A DNA stretch of 64,000 nucleotides from Thalassia testudinum. Taxonomy: Eukaryota > Streptophyta > Magnoliopsida > Alismatales > Hydrocharitaceae. Positions 1 to 11,887 of the stretch are shown here, one piece after another. Below the pieces are notes generated by a model. That model did not search any database. It worked only from the letters and a program-made list of their open reading frames with translations, and was not told the origin of the DNA. The first letter of the stretch is position 1; each line of letters starts with the position of its first letter. Where the stretch lies: assembly GCA_037157565.1 (NCBI GenBank), contig JAZHRO010000022.1, positions 620,001 through 684,000 of the forward strand, in the 5' to 3' direction. The position numbers and the translations under genes were made by a program.

Positions 1-600
1 TCTAGCAACTGCAGGAGATCATAGAGCTCCTCTCCATGAGCTCCCTTGGCCGCACCTCCTCTCCCACGCATGCTCTCGAGCTTCTCCTTGCATCTCCGGC
101 TCCTTCCCTCACCCACTCTCCCTCTCTCTCCCTCGCCCACACTCTCTCTTTCTCCCTCTCCTCCGTGCTCCACCCCTCTCCTTCTTCCCCACTCGTGGCT
201 GCAGGAGACTCAGGAGGAGGTGATCACCGACGGCAAGGTGGTGGAGTGAAGGTGGAGGTGGAGGTGGTGGTGTGGAGATGGAGAGGTTGGAGGGGGGGTG
301 TGGGGGTCTTTTTAAAGAGAAGAGGGTGTGTGCGTGGGTGTGTTGTGTGGGAAGAGAGAGAGAGGGACAAATTGTGAAATTTCCCCCGCGAAGTTCCCTC
401 CTTCCTTGCATAGCCCAAGATTTAAACCCAGGGGGTTTAAATTTGCTCTTACACCCCTCCCTTTCAGGAAAACCTCAAACGACCCTTGGGAAGGGTTATT
501 TCACGCGTGCTCCACCTCCAGCTTGCACCTCCACACGTCGTCCTGCCCCCTTCACCACGCACAACTACGTTGCCCTCCTCGCCACCTCTAGTAGCTCATG
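1..600. other. CT-rich low-complexity sequence, unassigned
   Basis: The first 300 bases are pyrimidine-rich on the plus strand (runs of CTCTCC) and then turn into GGTGGAGG-type purine runs. Overlapping open frames occur on both strands, but they are low-complexity and match no family I know. A perfect inverted repeat (10-bp arms ATTTAAACCC / GGGTTTAAAT, 3-nt loop) sits at 420-442. The style resembles the leader parts of the LTRs further on, but I could not align it to them. Confidence 0.4.
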
Positions 601-2169
601 GAAGAGGTATTATAGAGGAGAAATCCTATTTTAATCACTATATTAATTTCTATTCATTTTGAGCTCAAATACACCACTAAAGACTAATAAAACCAACCAA
701 AAAGCTCAAACTCCACCTTAGTTACACCCACCCCTAATCTTAACACATATTTATCACTCATGCCACCGTTCGATGTCCACATTAACCCTTTCCCAAACAA
801 AATACACGTCCAAGAACTTTTCTTTTCTTTCTTCCCATGATTTTAACCAATAAAGATCCTAATCCTAATCCCAAAATTTGTGATAGCCTGACACACCTTT
901 AGTATTTTGGCTATAACTTTCCCATTAGAAATCCAAATTAAGTGATTCAAGTTGCATTTGAAATATCATTTTAAGGGATAAAACTTTATTTTTATGTGTA
1001 ACTTAATATTCAAAATGAAACGAACCGAAAAAATGACACAAGTCAAGAAAATCCTAGAAGGGTGTTGCAAAACTGCAGCATATTCTCTTGATCTTCTCTC
1101 TCTCCGTCAACGTGGGAATCTCGCTGCATTTTCTGCCTCAATCTATGTGCATGCTACTACATCGAGATCGGACTGGGGGCATCCTCTTCGAAAGTGAACC
1201 ATATCCACGTTGTTCATGAACATTTAGGTGACAGACGAACACTGCAGCACGGGTGAAGAGAGAGGGGTACCATTGTTGAGGTGTCTAGATATTTGGGAGT
1301 AGTTCTTGTCTTATCTTTATTCCCCTGTACTCACTGTAAGGATTTGAAATTTTAATAACGTCAATGAAAGTAATCAAACCCTTAATTAAGGATAAGTGTT
1401 GGAATTATGGTGAAATTGGAGCTTGAACACTTGAATTATATGGATGAGAGTCGATGAAGCAATGAAATGTTAATGGCTAGAGCGGCTAAATGTAAATGAT
1501 GTGATTTCATAGCCTTGTTGGTAACTTATCGTTGGTGGACGAATGATATTGATATTTACCCATTTGTTTAATGATAATGAGAAGCATATCTCACTTCATT
1601 TGGGCTACATGTGACTCTCATTTCATCATTTGCATTACTTGCAACACCACCACCACCACTGCGCCTTCACTCCTCTCCCTCTCCCTACATTTCCTCACCC
1701 CATCTACTGCCAGCAACAACAAAAGAAGAAGAGCAATCATGGTTAATTGTTGTAACTACTGTTGTTGCTGCTACTATTGTGGCTATAGTAAGGAGTGATT
1801 TCAGCAAAAGGGGAGAGTTGTGGCTAGCTTTGAGGTAGGGATCCCCTCTCTTGAAGTTTCTTTTGGTTTCTCTATAGTCGGATCATGGAATGAAAGTGAT
1901 ATCGGGCATTCAATGTTGGCACATGTGAATGAATAGGTGTGTATGTTTCAGATTTGGGAAAAAATATTGTGGGCACGTGCATTGAGAGCAAATTTGGGGA
2001 TTTAGTTTGTGATGTTCAATCCACATGAAATCTAAATGTATTAGTTGTTTACAGTTTGAATAGGTGTGATATGTGATGGTTTAGAGAGGTTAGAATGGAT
2101 GTATGCAAGTTGGCAAGGTCAAAAATTGCATTTTAGAACTCAAATGTGGTTCAGGCTGCAAATTAGACG
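601..2169. other. Intergenic sequence, no gene seen
   Basis: Moderately AT-rich sequence without a recognisable coding region, repeat boundary or RNA gene. The short open frames (for example 994-1197 and 1571-1798) show no domain and no convincing splice context. Confidence 0.5.
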
Positions 2170-3062
2170 TCTGACGTTGTGGTTAGAGGTCTAATCAATC
2201 CAATCTGGATGTCAACCAACAAATCAAACATCCCCTGTAGCAAAATCTCAACTCCAAGAATGAACCCACTGATCAGTGGACATCTAATCATCTTAATAGA
2301 CGTCCAGACTGACCATAGGGCATCCAACACTCAGTCTAGACACCTGATTCTGCAGTTAGGAAGAGGGTTCTGTTATTGCCTCTTCAAGAGATGTTTGATC
2401 ATTGGTCAAATGTCTTATTATGACATTTAGGATGTTTGATACTAAGGTCAGATGTCTAATAAGGCCTATATGGTCCTGTTTGGTGTAGAAACACCTCACG
2501 AGGATCAAGAACCTAATCTAATTGGCTAAGTCCAAGGCCGATATCAAAAGAGGGATGAATTAGACTCTGTTCAGAGTCTGAAACTTGAGTCTGAGGGTCC
2601 TGAACAGAACCTCAAATGTTTTATGTAAAACCACAAGGAAGTGGGGATCTAAGTAAATAGAACTATAAATGGAAATGAATGAGATGATTAGGTCAGAATA
2701 GGTGGGCCCATAAGGCTAAACATCTTGATCTCTTGAGTTGTGGGCTCATGAATGTAGGTTGAAGACCTAGGCAATCGAGGTAGCTAGCAACTACCAATGA
2801 TGAACCTTGGATGGTTTCCAATTGCGATGACCAGCCACAATTTGTCACTGAAATGAAGTACTCGTATGTACCTAAATCTGACTCGATATGAGGTACTCGT
2901 AGCAAGAAGCTCTGTAAGTGCTCTCAAGTACAAATGGTTCTGGGGTACCACAAGGGATGGTGGGTACCTCGTCCGATGGCAAATTGATAGGGCACATCCG
3001 GAGTGTAAGCTCCTAACAGAAGCGTCGACGTGACTCGACATAATTTGATCAACCGTGTACTA
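2170..3062 (+). repeat. Possible ancient LTR-like remnant rich in GACGTC-type motifs
   Basis: Between about 2165 and 2460 there are many degenerate copies of the motif that marks the chromovirus LTRs of this window: AGACGTCTGA, GACATCTAAT, AGACGTCCAGAC, CAGATGTCTAAT and similar. No TG...CA ends or TSD could be defined. The rest (2460-3057) is unassigned. The last five bases (3058-3062, TACTA) are the left TSD of the solo LTR that follows. Reading it as an old relative of the same LTR family is an inference from motif density. Confidence 0.3.
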
Positions 3063-5471
3063 TGAAACGACCCATCACCCTTTTAGTCATTTAAGACATC
3101 TAAGAAGTTCACCAGATGTCTGTCTAGATGTCTGGAAAGATCAACAGACGTCTGAAAATACTTTTTCTCTTCAGCGCATACCGTACGTACGCCATGCCTT
3201 CTCCCTCACCCACGCCTCCCCGCACTTTCCCCTGCGGCGCCACTCTACACCATCCCTCGCCATCTCATTCCCCTCACCTCCTCTCCCTTTATAACCTCTC
3301 CTCTCCCTCCCCTTCGTTGCACACCCCGTAGCAAGACGAGAGAGCTGAGAGCAGAGCGAGGGCGAGAGCGAGTGAGAGTAGGGAGCCAAAGTGAGTCTGA
3401 GCACTAGAGCAGAGGGTGTTGCGCTGCTCTACTACAGCACTTGCAGGCGAGGGAAGCCAGAGCGGTTCCGTGGAAGTCATTTTTTCGCGAAATCAGACGT
3501 CCGGAGCAATATCCAAGCATCTTACCGGACGTTCGAAGGTAACAAGAGACGTCTGGTAGAGATCTACCTTCCGTATTCCTTCTCTGCCAGAGTCCTGACA
3601 GTGTACGTATATGTGTCAGAAGTTGGAAGGCGGACCGAGGCAGTTTCAGACGTCCGGGAGCACCTCCAGACGTCTGACGGAACCCTTGGACGTCGGCACT
3701 GAGTCCAGACGTCTGATAGAGGAACACCAAGAGAGGTATCCCTGAGAACTGTTTTAAGACGTCTGGGACCTTTCCCAGACGTCTGATTTCTGTCTGACTG
3801 CGAGTTTTTGGGCTCGTACAAGGCCGTAATGTTATCAGTTTTCCACAAACAAAATGTCTCTATTTTCCATACGAGTTTCTCTATGTAACGATACCTTGTT
3901 TGTATCATTCTAAACCTTTTGGCCAATCGATCCATGTTTTAGGTCTCCAGTTCATCGAGTATACGGGACCTGCGGAGATGTCGAGAGCTACTGTACGAGC
4001 CCCCATTCTACCCGGTTACCCAGGTAGAGTGGTTATAACCATAAATCTCTAAATGAATACATGCAAGTAAGTAATCCTAGGACTTGAGATGAACCCTAGG
4101 AAGAAGTAAAACTCTAGAATATATTCTTGAATCCTAGGTCATGGCATGAACACTAGGGCTAGAGGAAAATACAAGTGAATGATTGAGTAATCAAAAGCTG
4201 CCTGTATTATTTAAAATGGACCCATAATGTGATAAAAATGGAAACTGAACTGCTCGTTCCATACATTCCAACCCAGATGTGGAAAAAAAAAACTCATGTA
4301 CGAACCCTACAGGGAATGTAGACAAGAATACCGTAATACGGAGAATCGGATGGTTCTGGAAATTGCCGCCCATGGGCAGCTGTCAAGGGAAGTAAGCTGA
4401 CCTTCGTGTACATGGTACCGAAGAGAGCAACTATCCCTTGTAGTGTAGAGGGGAGCTTGCCACCCTTGGGTTAAGACCCGGGGTGGGTTTGGCCACTCTA
4501 CATCGACTCTTACTAGCCCTCGTGTACGTGGTACCGAGGTGAGCTACTTAGTGTAGGGGGGAGCTAGCTGCCCTAGGGGACCCAGGGCTAGGTATGGCCA
4601 CCCTATACCAACTCTTGTTAGCCCGTTGGGCAAACCATGATAGTCGGACGAGGGTACGCGGACTGTGGAGGGGCGAGACCCCAAAGGGGCGAGACCCCTG
4701 TTCTGTTCTGTTCTGAGAGGGCAAGGCCCTATACTATTCCGCACTGTATGTTGAGGCATACCTGCTAGCAAAAACGACTGACCGCGTGCCAGTGCGGGGT
4801 AGCTACCCGCATGCTTATCACGTGTGCTGTAGTCACCGCTACATCACGACCATGACCTCGGGGTGGTAGACCGAGTGTATAACTACCACGAAGGGACTCC
4901 CCAGCCAGGAGAGTGCCACGTGGGCATCCTACATCACGAGAAGCTATAAGCAAAATCGTTCCTGTAGGGAACAAGAAGATTAATTAATGTGATGAATCCT
5001 GATTAGATACATCTACGCACCAACATATGTAATATAATTGGAAACGAAAAATTATATGTTAAACTACTTGTTAAATGCATGTTACTTCTTAGCCACCACT
5101 CTACTCAACGTTAGCTAACTCCAGTTAAATAATTTTGTACAAGTCAGGGATTTGAGCAGCCTGAGCTATCGGCTGCTGAGGACGCTGGGCCTAGTCGAGC
5201 CTAGCTTTAGTTCTACTATTTGGTGTAGTGAGTTTCTATAGCCTTGTTTCTGCTATATGTACTCGTTTTTGTTGTGATGGTTGTACTATGACATATAATA
5301 TTACTGTTCCTTTCCCCCTGTTGTTAATTTCTTTCTGCTTAGCTACTGTACTTGTGTGATTGTGGTTTGTTGAATGTTATTTGGTTATTTCTTGTTGGAC
5401 GACTGAGTCTTCGGATTAATCGAGGCAAGCCAGTCTTAGGTCCTGTAGGGATCTAGGATTAAGTTGTGACA
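3063..5471 (+). mobile_element. Solo LTR, chromovirus (Del/Tekay-like) family, diverged copy
   Basis: The element starts TGAAACGACCC and ends GTTGTGACA. It is flanked by a perfect 5-bp TSD, TACTA, at 3058-3062 and 5472-5476. It shares the family order: a GACGTC-motif cluster near the start (3090-3160), a TATAA at 3290-3294 about 227 bp from the LTR start, a second motif cluster (3490-3790), a block with alternating GTACGTGGTACC-type repeats (about 4400-4930), and a T-rich tail ending GTAGGGATCTAGGATTAAG. At 2409 bp it is shorter and more diverged than the other copies. There is no internal retroelement sequence, so it is a solo LTR left by LTR-LTR recombination. Confidence 0.85.
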
Positions 5472-5476
5472 TACTA

Positions 5477-5836
5477 TGATCTGGAATGATCGATAACTAG
5501 ACTTCATAGGACCTAACTTGAGCTCGCTCGTCCTGTCTACGAAGCATATGGACTTGGTAGCTCCCAAGAGGCCCGACTCCTTTAACTGAAGTTAGAAAAC
5601 ATTCTCATGACATGACAACAATTACACCTTACTTGAGTATCACTAGCATTGCTAATCTCTCCCCTAGTCAAGGAGGGACTACCATGCTATGGTTAAAATG
5701 AAGGATACGTTAACATCTCCTTTAGTAGAGTGGAATGATTTTCAAGAGTTTGATCCACTAAGGCAACTGAAAGAATAATATTAACTACAATGTAATGAAT
5801 GAAATAAATGTTGGGAAGAGGTAACTGGATTAGTTA
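5477..5836. other. Unassigned spacer between two solo LTRs
   Basis: About 360 bases between the TSDs of two solo LTRs. No coding potential or repeat boundary was recognised. It is presumably continuous with 2460-3057 and with 8712 onward, from before the two insertions. Confidence 0.4.
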
Positions 5837-5841
5837 GCCTG

Positions 5842-8706
5842 TGTTATAACCCTGGCATCAAACGTCATTTAAGACGTCTGGGAGTTGGTCCAGACGTCTG
5901 GTCAGACGTCTGGAAGCCTTCCCAGACGTCTGGAAATTAATTTTTTTGGCATACGGGTTCGCGTCTGCGCGCACAGACTGAACCGCCGCCCTTCTTCTTC
6001 TCTTTCCTTCCCCCCTGCAGGCGCAGACACCCTTTTTCTCTCTCCCCCCCCCCCCACGGATGCCTTCAAATACCCCCCTCTCCTCTCCCTCACCCTCACT
6101 CCACCGCCTTCTTCTTCTTCTTCCTAACAGCGAGAGAGTGAGCGGGCGAGGGCGGCAGCAGCTGCTGTTGTGAGTGCGTGGGGAGGAGGGGCTGCCGCGA
6201 GAGGGAGAGAAAGCTTGATCGCGAGGGTGAGAGCTCGCCGGAGCAGCCAGGGCCGACCGACGGGTGCACAGCAAGCGCGTGGTGCTGGGGAGGAGCTGCT
6301 ACAGCTCATGCAGCAGGCGGGCACGGCCATGCGTTGCGGGCGGAGGCCGAGGAGGTCCTGATTCTGGGAAAATTTCCCAGAATCAGACGTATGCACATAC
6401 GTCCAGACGACACAGGAGACGTTTGGAGGAAGGTCCAGACGTCTGAAAGGTACGATATTTTTACCTTCCTTCTTCTTTCGTGTGTACGGCCATGCAACGG
6501 TTCCGCCGAAGGGTTCTACATCTTTTCGTGTTGAGAACGATCATGTGTGCGTACAAGTATCATTCGGGAAGGTGCAAGGGCACGTCATCCCACATAGATC
6601 AGACGTTTGGACACAGCACCAGACGAAGGAGAGGGTCTCCAGACGTCCAGAGTGACAGTCGGACGTCTGGAAACTAAGTCCAGACGGTTCAGCGGGCTTC
6701 TGAACGTCTGAAGGACCGCGCAGGATCAAGGTATGACCTGAGCCATCATTTAAGATGTCCGGAAGATGTTCCAGACGTCTGATTTTGGGCAAACTTGTCG
6801 TTTTTTACCCGTTTAGAGTCCGTTTTCTCGTTTCACGTTTCGTTCTTCTCAGATTTAGTTCCTCTACCTGAGTAGCTCCTTGCAATTGATCCTTGTGTTA
6901 GGATCCCATTTCGTTGCAGCTCTGGGGGTTGCGGAGGCGCACAGGTTTGCCGATTACGCCCCCAGTACTCCCGATTTTGCGGGTAGAGTGGCTTCCCTTA
7001 GTTAATTACAAACATTAATGCTTATCTGGATTAAATAATAGATCCTAGGGTATGGCATGAAACCTAGGACCTGAAAACTAGATTAAATGTTAGATCCTAG
7101 GGCATGGCATGAATCCTAAGACTAAAAACTAGATTGAATGTTAGATCCTAGGGCATGGCATGAATCCTAGGACTGAAAACTAGATTGAATGATAGATCCT
7201 AGGGTGTGGCATGAATCCTAGGAACATAAACACTGAAACGAATGTCTTGAATGCCTGAATTGCAGCCTCAAATAAGTAGATAGAATAATGATAATTGCCT
7301 GTAATTGGATAACAGCTACCTGTGAAATGTAGAGTACTGTTGCTAGTAATTGCTACATGTAATTACTGTTGTTTGGAATCTAAATAAGAGCTACTTGTAT
7401 ATAAATTGGAAAGGAAAAGAAGTTCGAATGTTGGAAATACGTACTATATGCGAATAAACCTAAAATGATGAAACCTAGTATGGCTTGGCCTAAGGAAACA
7501 TGAGCACTAACCTTACGGGGAATTAGGAATAGAACTCCTGGAAATAAATGGAATGGAACTGGAAAAGTAAAACGGGAGAGCATGTTGTCTCTTGGGTACG
7601 TGGTACCAAAGAGAGCACATATTACCTCTTAGTGTAGAGGGGAGCTTGCCGCCCTCACGCCGAGACCGGGGTGGGTTTGGCCACTTTGCATCGACTTTCT
7701 GGCCCTCACGTACACCGTACCGGGGAGAGCTGCTAGTGTGGGGGAAGAGCTAGCCACCCCACGGGCCCCAGGGTTCTGCTAGCTCTCTTACACCGACTTG
7801 TTAGGCCCACTGGGCAAACCAGAGTAGTCAGGAGAGGGTGCGCAGACTGTGGAGAGGCAAGACCCCTGTTGGTTACTGTGGAGGGGTTGGACCCCTGTTA
7901 CTGAGAGGGCTCTGCCCTATACTGATTCCGTGCTGTGCTTTGGGGCGCACCCGTTAATGGAAACGACTGACCGTGTGCCAGTGCAGGGTAGCTACTCGTG
8001 CGTTTATCGCGCGTGCCGTAGTCACCGTTACGTATGTCAGTGACCTTGGAGTGGTTGACTGAGGGTAGGACTACCACGAGGGGCTCTCCCGGCCAGGAGA
8101 GCACCACGTGTTACTTCTACTTTTCGGAAGAGACTGCAATCAAGATCATTCCCACGATGAACATTCAAGATCAAGAGAAAGATCTGAGGAATAATTCAAT
8201 AATTGAGTAAATGGAAAAATAAAGAAAGAGATTAAAAATATAACAGCTACTATCCACCTTACTGTTTTTCTTAGCTTTTGGTTGCCACTCTACTCAGCGT
8301 TTCGCTGACGTGTCACCTTTGTCACCTTTTCAGGACCAGGTGTTGAGCAGCCAGAGCTGGCGGCTGCAGAGGATGCTGGGCCTAGTAGAGCCCAGTAGTT
8401 TTTACTCATGTAGTACCCACTGTACCTTTCCTTCTGTTGTAGTGAGGAGTTTCTATTACTACTGTACTCTTTTATTGTAAGCATCATGTTTATGTACCTG
8501 TTTATTTCTTTACTGTTGTGGTAGTGTATACTGTAGTATTTCTTTTCTTTACTGCTGTATTTTGTTACTGCTAGTTATATACATGGTGAATGTGGTTTAT
8601 TTTGCTGCTCTTTTGGTTACTTTTTCGTTGGACGACTGGGTCTTGGGATCAATCGAGTCGGTCCGATTCTCGTATCTCGTAGGGATTCGGGAATCGAGTA
8701 ATAACA
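5842..8706 (+). mobile_element. Solo LTR, chromovirus (Del/Tekay-like) family
   Basis: It starts TGTTATAACCCTGGCATC and ends GAGTAATAACA, with a perfect TSD GCCTG at 5837-5841 and 8707-8711. It closely matches the 3' LTR of the chromovirus at 40727-43636, including the start block, four GACGTC palindromes at 5871-5935, a 29-bp palindrome at 6358-6386, a second motif cluster at 6595-6790, a 52-bp minisatellite (about 7031-7222) and the terminal GTAGGGATTCGGGAATCG block. At 2865 bp it has no internal region, so it is a solo LTR. Confidence 0.93.
7031..7222 (+). repeat. 52-bp minisatellite inside LTR, about 4 units
   Basis: Tandem units carry the core GATCCTAGGGTATGGCATG followed by AATCCTAGGA and then AACTAGATTGAATG. 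Each unit contains two CCTAGG palindromes. The same array occurs in other LTRs of the family with different unit numbers. Confidence 0.85.
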
Positions 8707-8711
8707 GCCTG

Positions 8712-11700
8712 TGGTAGTATAACTCGTACACTACCTATTGCTTCTTGTGATAGACGCAATTTTTCCCTACTGAACTGATGGGCTTGTCCCTACTTTGTGG
8801 CCTATTCTTAGGACCTGAGGCTGTGGGGCCATACTACAACTACAAGGAGGTTGGAGTTGGTGATCTACTTAGTGCTGGTGCAACGCTGTTTCTACAGGGC
8901 ACACCAAGGCATAAGGGCCCAGATGGTGGTGCCTCTACACCTAGTATAGTTGTGGGACCCTCCCACTAACAGGTGATGGAAGGCGTGGACGAAGTTCGCG
9001 ACCTCGACATAGTTAGTACTTGTTGTTTTAGTTACTTGTTAGCCTTGTTTGTTTTGTATATTGCGGTTGGGCCTTGCTTTTGCTATTACTATGTTATAAT
9101 AATTAATTGTTATCGTATATATGGACCGTAAACATTATAGCTCCTGTGATGTTTTTTAATTATGCATTGTGTTATTGGTATGATGCACTTTGATATACAT
9201 TTATATCATGGTTATTCCTGCTTTCACCACATACTAAGTTTATGTTCTTTTTCTTGCTACTCATCTGAAGATATATATATATATATATATATGCCATGCT
9301 TAGATCAATGTTTTCATGAAGCTTATTTAAGCAAATAAGCTTAATAATCGATTAAATTGACTACATACAACCCAAATCATTACGAGGAAAAACTAAGAGC
9401 TACGAACCTTCACCCCTATTAACCTCGTTTGATACATCTAAGGGTTGGCGTGGCATGACACTCACTACATTTATTAATTTATTCTTTGTGAGTCTTATGC
9501 ATCAAATTTCTTTTTATTTCTCTTATTGATGCTTAGAATACCCATGTAGTTGTCTACATTGTAAATCGTGTGCGAACATAGTTTACTTTGTTATCACGAT
9601 TTTCTACCCATTGGTTAGACCGACGTAATCTTGTTGGCTAGCTAACTTCAAGTTTCTTATGTTTGCACTTGATGTTCACGCATGTGTGCATTCATAACAA
9701 ATCATACAAGGTGCCAGACACTGCGAAGGTTCGAACCTGAAAAGTATGATTTCAAATGTCAAACTACGGATGGGAGAGAAATTTTTTTACAATTTAAGCT
9801 ACTTAGGATGTTTAATTGTTAAAATAATTTAGAGCCAACGAATATTAGTTTGTAATGTTAATTCTGAAATTTCAAAGGCATAAGGAAATCTGGTCAATTT
9901 TATACGGATCGTTTCATGTGCGATATCTTCGCATAAATTTTTGATACTTTTTTTGGGTAAATTAAATTAACTTTCATGTGCCACTAATTAGATTCATATG
10001 CAGATTTAATAGGTCAACTTTTATGAATTACTATGAATTTTATGCTTCATATATTTGCATAAAATTTGTGTTGTTGGTTCATGATTTATCCAAGTTTGTT
10101 CACAGAATTTATGAAAATTTTATGCATGTATTTGACAAAGCTCCCAGGCATATTTTGTTCGACGACATAGTCTAAAATTGTCATTAGTTTTTAGGCGAAT
10201 TTCGAAACTTAGTTGCATATGTATCCAAATCAATAAAACTTGATTCTAATCATTAGATTAAATCATAAAATGAAGTTTTTCACATGATCGACCTCTTCGT
10301 AGGTCCAACCCTTCCTTGCCCTATCTACTTTAGTTAGGAATTATTCAAATTAAACGTGGTAACAGCATGCAAAAGCGCAACCCTTTCAATTAGTGTTTGT
10401 GCATTAACAAGCATAAGGTATTCATTACCTCCTCAAGATAGAATGAAACCATAGCCACTAACTTAAAATTTAGGACAATTAGAAATGCAGGCATATTGAT
10501 TTAAAGGATTAGGAAATTAGGAATCTCAAGGAAAGGTAGAAATAATTCATTACGAAGACACTTGTAACCCTTAAAGTTATTGAATATCCTTGAAAATGTA
10601 CTACAAGGATAAAGAGTAACTTGCGACCAAAATTGAACCAAAATGTGAGTCAAAGAAGGAAGAAATCAAAAGAGATTATAATTATCACCGTAAACCTAGA
10701 AGCTTAAGAAGGGAAAACATAAAGATTAAAAAATTAAAATAAAAGGTCATTGTTGGGCAATCTACTTAATTGAGATAAATGAACCTTAATAGTGTATTAG
10801 TTACATATCTAATAAAATCAAGGTATCCATCTAAAATGCTTAAATTCAATTTATCAAGTGCCAGTATTTCTCAATATATATAACTCACTTTTCAATTCCT
10901 AAGTTTATGATATTGTATTATTTTTGAGGTGTTATAACTTTCACTACTTGAATTTGCAACCTCCTCATTGCAACTTAAAATATACACTCCTACTTATAGT
11001 GACAACTCTACTTTATGACGAACTCTTAAACCATCCCAAGGTAAATCCTCGATCCTACTAGGCAGTTGAAGTTCTATCGTAATACCATATGTAATGGATT
11101 AAGTCTAATTAAGAAAATTTTAATTAAGACAACTTGTTGGTTATGGACCCAACAAACTCAAGCTAACCATCATGAATTTTTAAGCACAAGCTATCAAGTA
11201 GTATTTCCTAACTCTTTTTGAGTTCATATATGACACATTTTTGGGGCATTACACATTTTGTTACTTTAAGAAATTTACAAAATAAATTAGGAGAAGTTAC
11301 TACGTACCATCCTTGCTTTCATAATCTACTACCCGCTTACGATCGATGATCTTATAATTGTCATCATCGTAAACAGATGAGGGATCTCACAGTCACTTTC
11401 AACCATTCAAGTGTATATAGTCCGGAAAGGTCATGTAATACAACGAATAGCTATTTGAATATACAAACCACCAGATAAATGACCTTTCATGTAAATGTCC
11501 CAAATGTCTAAATAACTACAACATTATCTGGATATTTAATCAAAGTCAATGTTCAGTAAGAACTATTGTGACATATGTCTAAATGATACTATAATCTTTC
11601 TAAATGCTTATTTTCTAAATGTTTAAATAACTAAATATTATTGGATCAAACATATACATTTTACTTAACATTTATTCTGGTTAAATATCTAGATAATATT

Positions 11701-11887
11701 ATAATTATTTAAACTTTTAGTACGTAGACTACTAAAAGGGTTTTTTTTTTTTTTTTACAAGTAGTGACATTCAAGAAACAATAACGTAAGAAAAATGAAA
11801 AACTTAAATAATGTACAGCAAGTGTCAAATTAATTCTGCAAAAACAATCATTTTGCAGTTATAGTTTGACGAATAATGAAGGAATTG
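8712..11887. other. AT-rich intergenic sequence downstream of the lipase locus
   Basis: The first 400 bases include GC-richer sequence with an open frame at 8778-8969 that I do not recognise. From about 9050 on it is AT-rich host-like DNA. It holds an (AT)11 run at 9271-9292 and a T tract at about 11741-11756. No gene or transposon boundary could be supported. Confidence 0.45.
9271..9292. repeat. (AT)11 microsatellite
   Basis: Uninterrupted AT dinucleotide run. Confidence 0.9.

Noticed and set aside
7031..7222. CRISPR-like regular repeat
   Set aside because: Units are head-to-tail without unique spacers, inside a plant LTR; it is a minisatellite.
8778..8969. 63-codon frame in GC-richer DNA after the solo LTR
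   Set aside because: No family recognised; could be part of an old repeat but nothing supports a gene.
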